Part shown: positions 11,701-20,024 of the stretch, in pieces
Position numbering within the stretch: the first letter of the stretch is position 1
How the letters are laid out: each line of letters starts with the position of its first letter
DNA from: Puniceicoccaceae bacterium
GTDB taxonomy: Bacteria; Verrucomicrobiota; Verrucomicrobiia; Opitutales; Coraliomargaritaceae
DNA length: 64,000 nt
Reading direction: 5' to 3'
Assembly (NCBI GenBank): GCA_002729725.1
Contig: PBYS01000019.1
Coordinates: forward strand, 44,926 to 108,925
Position numbers and translations under genes: made by a program
Notes under the pieces: generated by a model
Databases searched by the model: none
Seen by the model: the letters and a program-made list of their open reading frames with translations, nothing else
What the model was told of the DNA's origin: nothing

Positions 11701-12193
11701 CCGCTTTTTTATCGTTGGGAATTGGGAGTCCCCCTTCGGTGACATGGAACACCCCCTTCGTGGTGCGGCGATCGCTCTTGGGGTTGTGTAGCACTCCTTG
11801 TTGGATGCGGTAAGAATCGATGATCTCGGAAGAGAAGTGGTCGCCCTTCGCTGGAAGCGATAGCGTGCGAGCCACTCCATGACGGTCTAGGATCAAAGTG
11901 TTGTTAGGCAGATGTGGCATCTCGCTCAGGTCGAGATCGCTGAAGTATTCTGCCAGAAAACCTTGCACCCGCTGGTCGCAGGGAGGCAAGTAGTCGGCGA
12001 GTAGTCGGGATTTTTCTTGATAGCTAGCCAGCAGTGACTTGCTCAAGCTGCTGAAGCGAGAATCGCTAACGTCCTCGAAGGTCGGTTGACCGATTGAGGT
12101 TAGTTTTAAATTCACATATTCGAGGAGCGATTGCTCATCCTGGGCGTAAGCCGCAGTGTTTGGGTCGAGTCCGAGCTGTGTGGTGAAGTCCAT
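8732..12193 (-). CDS. Large conserved protein, candidate PPi-type phosphoenolpyruvate carboxykinase
   Basis: A 1153-residue soluble protein (about 129 kDa) with no signal peptide or membrane segment. Its length and segments such as VESIFGNAGDPF, HWTGHSGCVILAPHL, KKELGLPNI and NYFGYCKKEVKTQIGYS match what I remember of the PPi-dependent PEP carboxykinases of Entamoeba and Propionibacterium. Those interconvert PEP, CO2 and phosphate with oxaloacetate and pyrophosphate. This is recall of a family, not a search result. I could not identify a classical PEPCK P-loop. A position near sdhCAB fits an anaplerotic enzyme. It is monocistronic with its own terminator. If the assignment fails, it remains a conserved enzyme-sized protein of unknown function. 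Confidence 0.5.
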   Translation of the reverse strand: MDFTTQLGLDPNTAAYAQDEQSLLEYVNLKLTSIGQPTFEDVSDSRFSSLSKSLLASYQEKSRLLADYLPPCDQRVQGFLAEYFSDLDLSEMPHLPNNTLILDRHGVARTLSLPAKGDHFSSEIIDSYRIQQGVLHNPKSDRRTTKGVFHVTEGGLPIPNDKKAVPKLAAARLFAKALKGAPESLQTLPFLANQEEKARAWVSLLLRPVVVPEVDGFSQEKTMEVRFFAPGNLVCNLDFVESIFGNAGDPFIADNDAALDPAHWTGHSGCVILAPHLMGTTKKELGLPNIKDATERQIRDGMCWEQEDELYNDGGAFKITCRDERGVVVTAIADNYFGYCKKEVKTQIGYSANLNGLAEEEHAGGTLAFTGYDLGEDFQLSQYYPVVDQTFDGVAARYSDRIDIKPQGYAIDKTFKNIIYIPEDARIELNSQRISWSKEGEPQEIKLLPGNTYVLPSGYKVEMMKPAEGRRWRLVGYTAESRVCHKPCTVSGGGKSEISKPITDAIISGPVFVRDFEGDFDLAEEIINKEYGQRFLDESKNKTKGRPLLSNERSLGSVIKLLTPSKSEYTEEFNTWLKSIPQQVKELVLIIKRFYKEDWGSDWRKRFSVDLINGESGNILRYREQQMLTQYLRIGYTENGSWRTFGLRKDFIPAAKISLEDDITASVVAPSSQLSSLPPGWSLPSAKFVHNCEYRFFQRPDDAIIRGYDKGAEQDLSSFGSFLSNYEPLDREFAKNETEDAIRFGQYTEPMRDMVLDFSYGNSPDYYSTNAYPRIVDGSPTKNPRYLQVRPDLKDPRAVYLAEMSSRLFRRQDSQSALLRPVTSILPGRRNNPAEPDAGVKPLCVFSPIHHMELPELFMEYIASITGKSPSTTGAGSEGALTKGPFNALPPIYDMNNALVSYLATDQPVFITAAGYVGPNFRVDHDISLLVPEIWCRLKDQETDPKWMLDHGYLEKVEDFEHNGKKVLASRIGYRITAKFVRIFFGRVFNNPTSVLDEQMLKPELQDMDTFVEGMETIIAAHKQAAENYFADGSIEDACPPLKALLHIMKDGHYEGEGLDSAKVRELFTRESMLASDWYAERLQSQQSHDIAMWKNNVQYLQNFLQRESHSGVAKRLNIESRLTAAKEELDKVSSKKYLETLVGTLGRQPIEK

Positions 12194-12542
12194 TGTATTG
12201 GTTTTTATTTTCAGTTGGAAGATTCGGGCTTTGTCTATGAGGCAACACTCGTGCCTATTCTTGTGTATTTATTTATTTTAAGTAATGGCAAGTGCAACCG
12301 TGATGTTGCTTCCTTTCTTTAATGGTAGGATGGTTAATGATAAGCTTTGCTAATATTTGATTTGGGGTGCTATTAGCTTCTTTCGGCGGTGTTTTGAGTG
12401 GTGAGTATACGCTTTGAGCCAGCACTCTGTAGTTTTCCAAGACTTATAATAATGAGGAGAGTCTTATTTATTCAACTGTCAACTGTGGCGTGGTCTGTTG
12501 TCTGCGAGCTGGATGCTTACGGTGGAGTGAAAATATCTGTCT
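12194..12542. other. Intergenic region before the maltodextrin operon
   Basis: 349 bases between two divergent genes. It should contain the promoter of the 1153-residue gene and that of the malQ operon. No clear promoter pair, operator palindrome or small gene was recognised. Confidence 0.45.
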
Positions 12543-13382
12543 ATGACTTTTCGCCCCTCCCCAGTTTTCTGCCTCAGATGTGCCTGCTGCTTGCTGTTTG
12601 CCTTGACGGCAGCCGTGCCCAGTCAGGCTCAGTCGTATATCGCGGCAGAGGATGAGGCGTATTATGAGGTCTATGCGGATGGTTGGCAGACAGGCGACTC
12701 GGGGGGGCGGGGTTTCAAGAGCTGGCAGCTATTGTCGCCTGAGTATGGGGCCGCGGGGGAGGCGCAATACACGGGTTTCTTCATTGCACAGGCGGCTCAA
12801 GAGGCAGATCTGGCTGAGTCGGCGCGTGAGGGCCGTGCCTTTGGTATTTTCGCCAATGGCACTGGCTTCGAAGAGACGGCGGCCTTTCGCGCCTTGGAGC
12901 ATCCCTTGGCGGCGGGAGATGTGTTTTCTTTGCGCTTCGAGTTTGATGGCTTTGGCACTAAGTTTGAGCGAGATGCTGCAGGCATCTCTAGTGTGGGGAT
13001 CGCATTGCGTTACCCCGAGACGGCTGCAGATTTGAGTGAACTGAGCACTGGACGCGCGCTGGTGCTGGCTGTGATCGAGGGGCTGAGTACCTACCAGATT
13101 ATGGATGCCGACGGTCGCTTGAATACTCGAGTATTTTTAGATGAAGCGGGCATCGAAGTTGGGGTGAGTGTGGGCGAGGCAGGACAGTACGACCTGCAAA
13201 TCACAACTTTGAGTGATCGTGTCGTGCATACTTTTCCCCAGCGGCGTATGAGCCCGCCCGTAGCCGAAGCAGGGGATGCCTCTGTGCAGATTCATAGTTT
13301 TGCCCTCTTCAATTTGAATGGTGGTGCGCATAACGCCTATTTCGGGGCTTTTCAAATCTCTCGTCAGGAAGGAAGTTTCTAA
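12543..13382 (+). CDS. Secreted protein of unknown function, coupled to malQ
   Basis: 279 residues. The N terminus is a signal peptide (MTFRPSPVFCLRCACCLLFALTAA, cleavage likely after PSQA, stated as two parts of one segment). The mature part is acidic, with a predicted all-beta look and a repeated GRAFGIFANGTGF / FSLRFEFDGFGTKF pattern that recalls lectin-like or carbohydrate-binding beta-sandwiches. I do not recognise the family. Its TAA stop overlaps the malQ ATG by one base (TAATG at 13380-13384), so the two proteins are translationally coupled. I infer a periplasmic or surface role in alpha-glucan handling. Confidence 0.75.
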   Translation: MTFRPSPVFCLRCACCLLFALTAAVPSQAQSYIAAEDEAYYEVYADGWQTGDSGGRGFKSWQLLSPEYGAAGEAQYTGFFIAQAAQEADLAESAREGRAFGIFANGTGFEETAAFRALEHPLAAGDVFSLRFEFDGFGTKFERDAAGISSVGIALRYPETAADLSELSTGRALVLAVIEGLSTYQIMDADGRLNTRVFLDEAGIEVGVSVGEAGQYDLQITTLSDRVVHTFPQRRMSPPVAEAGDASVQIHSFALFNLNGGAHNAYFGAFQISRQEGSF

Positions 13383-14956
13383 TGTCTACTCGTCTCTTTA
13401 AGCAAGATTGCGGTCTACTCATGCATCCGAGCTCTTTGCCTAATCAGTTTGGAATCGGTGATTTCGGCCCCTCTGCGCTCCGCTGGGTCGAGCAATTGGC
13501 GGCGCATGGGCAAACCCTGTGGCAAATTTTACCGCTCAATCCAGCAGGTTACGGAGATTCGCCCTACCAGGGCTTGTCGGCCTTTGCGGCCAATCCTGTC
13601 TTTTTGAGTCCGGAAGATCTACATGCGCGGGCTCTGCTGGACGATCAAGAACTGTTGGCGCTACGTATGCCACTGCAGTCGCGTGTGGATTTCGCCCAAG
13701 TTTACGCAAACAAGGCGGAACTGTCCGAGCGGGCCGCGCGTAAGTTTTTTGCTTTGCCAGCTACGCATCCGCTCCAGAGTGAGTATGCGGCCTTTCTCGC
13801 CTCAGAGGACGACTGGCTGCAGGACTTTGCATTGTTTAGCACCTTGAAAGCTCATTTCAATCGTGTTGCTTGGACTGATTGGCCAGCTGAATTCCGCGAC
13901 CGGAATCCCGAGGCCTTGCAAGAGATCGCCATCAAGTTAGACTCCGAGCTTCAGCGGGTGTGTTTTGAGCAATTTATTCTGCGTCTGCAGTGGTCGCGTG
14001 TGCAGCAGCGCGCGCAGGATTTGGGCGTTCGCTTGGTGGGGGATCTCCCCATCTTTGTGGCACACGACAGTGCCGATGTTTGGTGTCAGCCTGAGCTTTT
14101 TCGTCTCCAGGCCGATGGCAGCCCTAGTGTGGTTGCGGGGGTGCCGCCCGATTATTTTTCTGCGACGGGGCAGCTGTGGGGAAACCCGCTCTACGATTGG
14201 GAGGCGCATCGTCGTGAAGACTACGGATGGTGGCGGCAGCGCTTGAGTCGTATTTTATCCTGGGTGGATGTCGTGCGTATTGATCACTTTCGCGGCTTCG
14301 ATGCTTGCTGGGAAGTGCCAGGTGGGGCGGAAACCGCCGCCGCGGGTCAATGGATCCCTGCGCCGGGCAGGGAGGTGTTTGATGCATTTGTCACTGATCA
14401 TGGACTTCCCCTGCCTGTGATTGCGGAAGATTTGGGGGTGATTACCCCCGAAGTTGAAAAGCTCCGCGACGATTACAATTTACCAGGTCTGCGCATTGAG
14501 CAGTTTGCTTTTGGCACCGACCCGATGAGCTCGACCTTCTTGCCTGAAAATTACGTGCCGAACTGCGTGGCTTATACGGGCACGCATGACAATGATACCG
14601 TTCTCGGCTGGTTTTCTAGTCAGGCGGGGGAGGGCAGCACGCGCACCGCAAAGGAAATCGAGGCGGAGCGTGCCATGGCCTTAGCGTATTTTGCCAGCGA
14701 CGGTTCCGAGATTCATTGGGATTTTATTCGCAGTCTCTATCGCTCGCGGGCGGGCGCTAGTATCGTGCCAGTGCAGGATTTGCTAGGCCTCGGATCCGAT
14801 GCTCGAATGAATACGCCGGGTAAAGCCTCTGGCAGCTGGGCTTGGCGCCTGACGATGACGAAGCGACTCGACGAAGCGCTACAACATCTGGAAACCCTCA
14901 CTCGCGAAACCGCTCGCGGGCGAACCGTCCCCAGAGGAACGCTTCCTCTGGGATAG
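13382..14956 (+). CDS. malQ: 4-alpha-glucanotransferase (amylomaltase, GH77)
   Basis: Transfers maltodextrin segments between alpha-1,4-glucans in the cytoplasm, releasing glucose. The 524-residue length fits bacterial GH77. The N terminus has LMHPSSLPNQFGIGDFG and WQILPLNPAGYGDSPYQ. The likely catalytic triad is D301 (VRIDHFRGFD), E349 (IAEDLGVITPE) and D403 (GTHDNDT), matching the order in Thermus amylomaltase. It is the second gene of a three-gene unit and is followed 27 bases later by a sugar transporter. The C-terminal tail (TARGRTVPRGTLPLG) is low in conservation. Confidence 0.95.
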   Translation: MSTRLFKQDCGLLMHPSSLPNQFGIGDFGPSALRWVEQLAAHGQTLWQILPLNPAGYGDSPYQGLSAFAANPVFLSPEDLHARALLDDQELLALRMPLQSRVDFAQVYANKAELSERAARKFFALPATHPLQSEYAAFLASEDDWLQDFALFSTLKAHFNRVAWTDWPAEFRDRNPEALQEIAIKLDSELQRVCFEQFILRLQWSRVQQRAQDLGVRLVGDLPIFVAHDSADVWCQPELFRLQADGSPSVVAGVPPDYFSATGQLWGNPLYDWEAHRREDYGWWRQRLSRILSWVDVVRIDHFRGFDACWEVPGGAETAAAGQWIPAPGREVFDAFVTDHGLPLPVIAEDLGVITPEVEKLRDDYNLPGLRIEQFAFGTDPMSSTFLPENYVPNCVAYTGTHDNDTVLGWFSSQAGEGSTRTAKEIEAERAMALAYFASDGSEIHWDFIRSLYRSRAGASIVPVQDLLGLGSDARMNTPGKASGSWAWRLTMTKRLDEALQHLETLTRETARGRTVPRGTLPLG

Positions 14957-14983
14957 TCGCACCATCTCTACGACAGTTACATT

Positions 14984-16318
14984 ATGAATAAACCAAAACT
15001 ATCATTCTGGCAAATTTGGAACATGAGCTTCGGCTTTTTTGGCATCCAGTTTGGCTGGGGGCTGCAGATGGCCAATATGAGCGCGATCTACCAATACCTC
15101 GGCGCTGATGAGAGCACGATTCCTTTTCTCTGGTTGGCAGCGCCGCTGACCGGATTGATCGTGCAACCCTTGGTCGGTTATTATAGTGATCGCACTTGGA
15201 CGCGGCTTGGGCGTCGTCGGCCATACTTTCTGGTCGGTGCGATTCTCGCCAGTCTTTCCTTGATCGCGATGCCCAATTCCAGCTCACTCTGGATGGCGGC
15301 TGGCTTGCTCTGGATTTTGGATGCCTCGGTTAATATTAGTATGGAGCCTTTCCGGGCCTTCGTCGGCGATAAGCTCAATAAGAAGCAGCGCAAGCTGGGC
15401 TTTGCGATGCAGAGTCTATTGATCGGACTGGGCGCGGTGCTATCTTCCTCTTTACCTTGGATGCTCTCCAACTGGTTTGGTGTCACCAATGCGGAAGGCG
15501 CCACCGGGGCGATTCCGCAAACCGTAAAAATTGCGTTTTACGTGGGCTCAGGTGTCTTTTTTGCCGCGGTTTTGTATACGATTTTGTCCACTAAAGAGTA
15601 TCCGCCGGAGGATATGGAAGCGTTTGAGCAAATGAAACGTGAGTCCGCAGGGGTGGGCAATGCGTTTAAGGAAATTTTCGAGGGTATTGGCTCGATGCCC
15701 AAGGCAATGAAGCAACTCGCCGTGGTGCAGTTCTTTACCTGGTTTGGCCTCTTTTGTATGTGGATTTATTTCATTCCAGCGGTGGCGACGCATATCTTTG
15801 GAGGCACGGACCATGGCAGCGAGGCGTATCAGGCTGGGGCCGAATGGGGCGGCGTATGCTTCTCGGTGTATAATGGGGTGGCTTTCTTTTTTGCGTTCTT
15901 ACTGTTGTTGATTGTGCGTAAGTTCAGCGCCAAGGGCATTCATACCACTTGTTTAGCGATCGGTGCGCTGGGCTTGCTGTCGGTGGCCTTCGTTGGCGAT
16001 GCGAAATTGTTATTGGCTTCAATGGTTTGCGTGGGCATCGCATGGGCCAGCATCCTTTCGATGCCCTATGCCATGCTGGCCAATGTGATTCCTGGCAGTC
16101 GGATGGGCTTTTACATGGGGGTATTTAATTTCTTCATCGTCCTACCGCAGATTGCCGCCTCACTTGGTCTCGGCTATGTCATGGCCAGCCTGCTTGGTGG
16201 CAATACCATGAACGCGGTGCTGCTGGGCGGCGCTTCGATGTTAATCGCCGCCTTCTGTGTCCGCTTTGTCGATGACGACGAGTCCGTCGACGGAGCGGCC
16301 GTCTCCTTGGAAGATTGA
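14984..16318 (+). CDS. Major facilitator sugar transporter (GPH/SLC45-like, probable maltose/maltodextrin)
   Basis: A 444-residue polytopic membrane protein with about twelve hydrophobic segments. The loop DRTWTRLGRRRPYFLVG between segments 2 and 3 is the signature of the sucrose/maltose (GPH, SLC45-like) branch. Position directly after malQ indicates alpha-glucoside uptake. Substrate choice (maltose or maltodextrin) is inferred from context only. Confidence 0.88.
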   Translation: MNKPKLSFWQIWNMSFGFFGIQFGWGLQMANMSAIYQYLGADESTIPFLWLAAPLTGLIVQPLVGYYSDRTWTRLGRRRPYFLVGAILASLSLIAMPNSSSLWMAAGLLWILDASVNISMEPFRAFVGDKLNKKQRKLGFAMQSLLIGLGAVLSSSLPWMLSNWFGVTNAEGATGAIPQTVKIAFYVGSGVFFAAVLYTILSTKEYPPEDMEAFEQMKRESAGVGNAFKEIFEGIGSMPKAMKQLAVVQFFTWFGLFCMWIYFIPAVATHIFGGTDHGSEAYQAGAEWGGVCFSVYNGVAFFFAFLLLLIVRKFSAKGIHTTCLAIGALGLLSVAFVGDAKLLLASMVCVGIAWASILSMPYAMLANVIPGSRMGFYMGVFNFFIVLPQIAASLGLGYVMASLLGGNTMNAVLLGGASMLIAAFCVRFVDDDESVDGAAVSLED

Positions 16319-16370
16319 TTGTAAACTCATTGAGTTTGAATAATAACCTTCATAGGTTTAGTTATGATGT

Positions 16371-17132
16371 ATGTGGTTAATGCTACGCAAAATTACGCAA
16401 CTGATTGTCATTCTTGTTGTTTCAATCGAGTCTTCTGCTTCTGTAGCAGAGTCATCTCTTGAGACTGTTTCCGTTTGGGATGATTCGTCGCCCATATATA
16501 AAGCCACGGCGACGCTGCTGGTCACCGATAAATTTTTTCGTCAGGATTACTTGAACTCGGAGCAGAATGTGAATCCCACCAAGGCGGACTTTTCCTATCA
16601 TGTCGCCGTTGCACAGTCGGATTCGGTTTTAAAAGGAGTGGATCAGCGTCTCCAAGATAAAAAACGTGATCGTCTGATGGCACCAATCCCCGTTGCTGGC
16701 AGAGGTGACTCAGCTCTGTCACTCTATGAAGTTTTGCGAAGAGGCGTAACGGTGGATGCGGACGTGGAGTTGCTGACGATACGTGTCAGTTATGAACATC
16801 CGGATCCCATCATGGCGGCAATTGTTGCTAACCTTTTTGCTGAAGAGGCGATCAATTATCAGTTAAAGCTGTCAGTCGATACCTTGATGAAGCGCGTGCA
16901 GGATTTAGACGCTCGAACAACAATTATTGGAGAGTATCTCGATGAGTGGTCGAAGAAGGATTTATCAAATGAAAGACTTAGCGTTGAGTATGCTTCAGCG
17001 AAGAAACTCTATACGGATTTGGTCGAACAACTGAGGTATTCTGAGACTCAGGTTCATCTCGTGAATCCGAGTGCGCGGATATTGGACGATGCCATTCCCC
17101 CGTTCTATCCAGTGCGACTCGGTTCGATGTAG
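16371..17132 (+). CDS. Truncated Wzz/GumC-like polysaccharide chain-length domain protein
   Basis: 253 residues. An N-terminal hydrophobic segment (about 5-27) acts as signal or anchor. It is followed by a Wzz-type periplasmic domain: VSVWDDSSPIYKATATLLVTD, then VEVLTIRVSYEHPDP-type sequence and ANLFAEEAINYQ. It ends at NPSARILDDAIPPFYPV, the segment that normally precedes the second transmembrane helix and a tyrosine-kinase domain; here translation stops. The usual long coiled coil is also shortened. Either a natural short variant or a decayed gene. The Met at 16380 is an alternative start. No polysaccharide genes adjoin; those in this window lie at 60-64 kb. Confidence 0.6.
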   Translation: MWLMLRKITQLIVILVVSIESSASVAESSLETVSVWDDSSPIYKATATLLVTDKFFRQDYLNSEQNVNPTKADFSYHVAVAQSDSVLKGVDQRLQDKKRDRLMAPIPVAGRGDSALSLYEVLRRGVTVDADVELLTIRVSYEHPDPIMAAIVANLFAEEAINYQLKLSVDTLMKRVQDLDARTTIIGEYLDEWSKKDLSNERLSVEYASAKKLYTDLVEQLRYSETQVHLVNPSARILDDAIPPFYPVRLGSM

Positions 17133-17158
17133 TGCGCCAGTGAATATCCCAAGGGGGC

Positions 17159-17860
<702 letters not shown>

Positions 17861-17908
17861 CTTATTGAATGGAGAGTAGGGAGTGGGAACTTTGGAGCGC
17901 GTTCAATC

Positions 17909-19513
17909 TCAATCTGAGCTTCCTTTGACGCTTTCGATGCTGCGAACCACCCATTTAGATAGCTCCCTATCTGGGTTTTCGATCGCGAGCTTGCCCAGTT
18001 TGAAAACGGTCTGGCCTGTGTTGCGATTGATGATGCTCAATCCGTGCTCAAAATCTTCAAACTTGTCACTGCAGAGTGACTGGATGCTTTGGTCACGTTC
18101 TTCGGCTTCTAGCAGTAAGGCTTCCACCGCCAGTGGTTTGAATTCCAGGGTGAAGCCGTGCTGCTTCTCGAAGGCCGTAGCGTAGCGTTTAATGTCATTT
18201 TCCCAGACGGCTGCTTGTAAGTGGGCGTTCTCTACTTTGAGGGCCTGTAGGCTGGCTGCGGGGTCGGCGATCATTTCGGGCGTAACTTCAAAGTGCTTGA
18301 TCGCAGTTGAGGGCAGTTCGAATTTATAATCGCGGAAGAGGCGTTCCATGACGGTCATAATGCCGCGGGCACCGGTGCCTTCTTGGCTGGCAGCCTCGGC
18401 GATGGCCATGATGGCTTCGGGGCCGATGTCGAAGTCGATTCCATAGCCACGGAAGTCGTCGCGATACTGGTGGAGCACGCTGCCTTCTGAGGTGGTTAAA
18501 ATGTGCGCCAAGTCGTTGGAGCTCAGTGCGGAGCAGGCGCAGCGCACAGGGACGCGGCCAATGAATTCGGGCTCGAAGCCGTATTTGATAAAGTCGCTGG
18601 TCTCGGCGTGCTGCAGGTAAGCGGAGAGGTCTTCCTCCTCGTCGCTCACACTGGCTCCGAAGCCCATCTCGTTTTGGGAGAGTCGTTTTTTGATCGATTC
18701 GGCCAATTTATCGAAAGCGCCGCTCACTATAAACAGAATGTTTTTGGTATTAATCGATTTTCGCTTCGGCTTGCCGCCGCGCTGGATTTCCATCGCGGCC
18801 TGCATCTGAGCCATCATGTCGGTCGGGCTGAAGAGGCTGACCTCTGTCTCCTCCATTAGTTTGAGCAGGTTGATTTGCACGCCGCGGCCGGATACGTCGC
18901 GCCCTCCCGCGCCGGCTTCGGCGGCGATTTTATCGATTTCATCGACAAAGATGATGCCCTTTTCTGCCAGTTCGGTGTCGCCATCGGCTGCTTTGACTAG
19001 ATCGCGCACCAGATCTTCTACATCGGAGCCGACGTAGCCAGTTTCTGAAAACTTGGTGGCGTCGGCCTTGACGAAGGGCACGCCGATCAGGCGCGCCACA
19101 TTTTTCATCAGGTAGGTCTTGCCGACTCCGGTCGGGCCGAGAAAGAGTAGATTTTGCTTACTATATTCGGTGGCTTCCGTGCTTTCGCCGGAAAGTGTGC
19201 TGCGGATATGGTTGTAGTGATCGCAAATCGCGACCGATAGAACTTTTTTGGCCTCATCTTGACGGATGACAAAGCGATTTAAATAGTCGCGTATCTCCTT
19301 TGGTTTGAGGTGGAAGTTACGAATATTGTCCAGCGTTTGAGCGCTCTTATTGGGTTCGTCCGGTTTTTCCGGTTCGGACTCCTCGGGCTCGTCGGCAAAA
19401 GGATCGCTTTCGGTGAAACCATGGGTTGACACTTTTACATTCGAGTCCTTGAACAAATCTTTTAATTGACGTTGAATTTCCTCGAAAGGATTTGGTGGTT
19501 CTTTATCACTCAT
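17909..19513 (-). CDS. ClpX-like AAA+ ATPase lacking the zinc-binding domain
   Basis: 534 residues. A charged, disordered N terminus (about 1-60, [14 protein letters not shown]) replaces the zinc-finger dimer of true ClpX. The AAA+ core follows: Walker A GPTGVGKT (126-133), pore loop GYVG (159-162), Walker B IIFVDEID (187-194). The sequence NEMGFGA takes the place of the IGF loop that docks on ClpP. The end is extended by about 110 residues ([13 protein letters not shown] onward), giving a tail beyond the usual ClpX small domain. I infer an unfoldase with changed substrate recognition; ClpP contact is possible. The start at 19513 ([10 protein letters not shown]) is preferred over 19582. Divergent from an HU-type gene. 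Confidence 0.8.
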   Translation of the reverse strand: MSDKEPPNPFEEIQRQLKDLFKDSNVKVSTHGFTESDPFADEPEESEPEKPDEPNKSAQTLDNIRNFHLKPKEIRDYLNRFVIRQDEAKKVLSVAICDHYNHIRSTLSGESTEATEYSKQNLLFLGPTGVGKTYLMKNVARLIGVPFVKADATKFSETGYVGSDVEDLVRDLVKAADGDTELAEKGIIFVDEIDKIAAEAGAGGRDVSGRGVQINLLKLMEETEVSLFSPTDMMAQMQAAMEIQRGGKPKRKSINTKNILFIVSGAFDKLAESIKKRLSQNEMGFGASVSDEEEDLSAYLQHAETSDFIKYGFEPEFIGRVPVRCACSALSSNDLAHILTTSEGSVLHQYRDDFRGYGIDFDIGPEAIMAIAEAASQEGTGARGIMTVMERLFRDYKFELPSTAIKHFEVTPEMIADPAASLQALKVENAHLQAAVWENDIKRYATAFEKQHGFTLEFKPLAVEALLLEAEERDQSIQSLCSDKFEDFEHGLSIINRNTGQTVFKLGKLAIENPDRELSKWVVRSIESVKGSSD

Positions 19514-19609
19514 ATTTTTTCTAGTTTGACAGTGTTTTCGCGATCCGAAGTATCGCAGCAACAGTAACTTTTGATTTTTCATTTTCGCAAGCCACCTAGC
19601 ATACCCAGG

Positions 19610-19918
19610 ATGTCCAATAACCTTACAAAACGCGATATCGTTCTAGATATCTACGATAAAACTGATTTTCCGCAAAAAGAAGTGCGAGAAACTGTGCAAC
19701 TGACTCTCGACGCAATCGCCAGAGCGCTGAGCGAGGGACGGAATGTTGAGCTGCGCAACTTCGGTGTATTCGAAGTGCAGATTCGCAAATCTCGCATCGG
19801 TCGCAACCCTAATAAGCCGGAGACCGATGTCGTCATTCCTAAGCGTGCCGTGATCAAGTTTAAGGCTGGCAAAGAACTGAAAGCTAAGCTTCAGGATTTG
19901 GACGTGGATGCTCTGTAA
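19610..19918 (+). CDS. HU/IHF-family DNA-binding protein
   Basis: 102 residues with the family pattern [14 protein letters not shown], then [22 protein letters not shown] and [17 protein letters not shown]. This beta-arm protein bends DNA and organises the nucleoid. The ATG at 19610 gives the standard N terminus; an upstream TTG at 19571 would add 13 residues. It is transcribed divergently from the ClpX-like gene with about 96 bases between starts. HU versus IHF subunit cannot be settled by eye. Confidence 0.92.
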   Translation: MSNNLTKRDIVLDIYDKTDFPQKEVRETVQLTLDAIARALSEGRNVELRNFGVFEVQIRKSRIGRNPNKPETDVVIPKRAVIKFKAGKELKAKLQDLDVDAL

Positions 19919-19940
19919 TTAGAGCTTATCTGCGACTCGG

Positions 19941-19972
19941 AAGATTTGATTTTTTTCAATAATTCAAATCTT
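19941..19972 (+). terminator. Weak AT-rich inverted repeat after the HU gene
   Basis: AAGATTTGA (19941-19949) pairs with TCAAATCTT (19964-19972), 22 bases after the HU stop. Low GC content and a T run inside the loop make it a weak terminator candidate. Confidence 0.3.
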
Positions 19973-20024
19973 TGGACGGATCGTGAGGTCTAGTCGTTTA
20001 GCATCTTTCTAAGGGAGATTTATT

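Noticed and set aside
12398..12655. 85-codon ORF before the malQ operon
   Set aside because: It overlaps the signal-peptide gene in another frame and has no features of its own.
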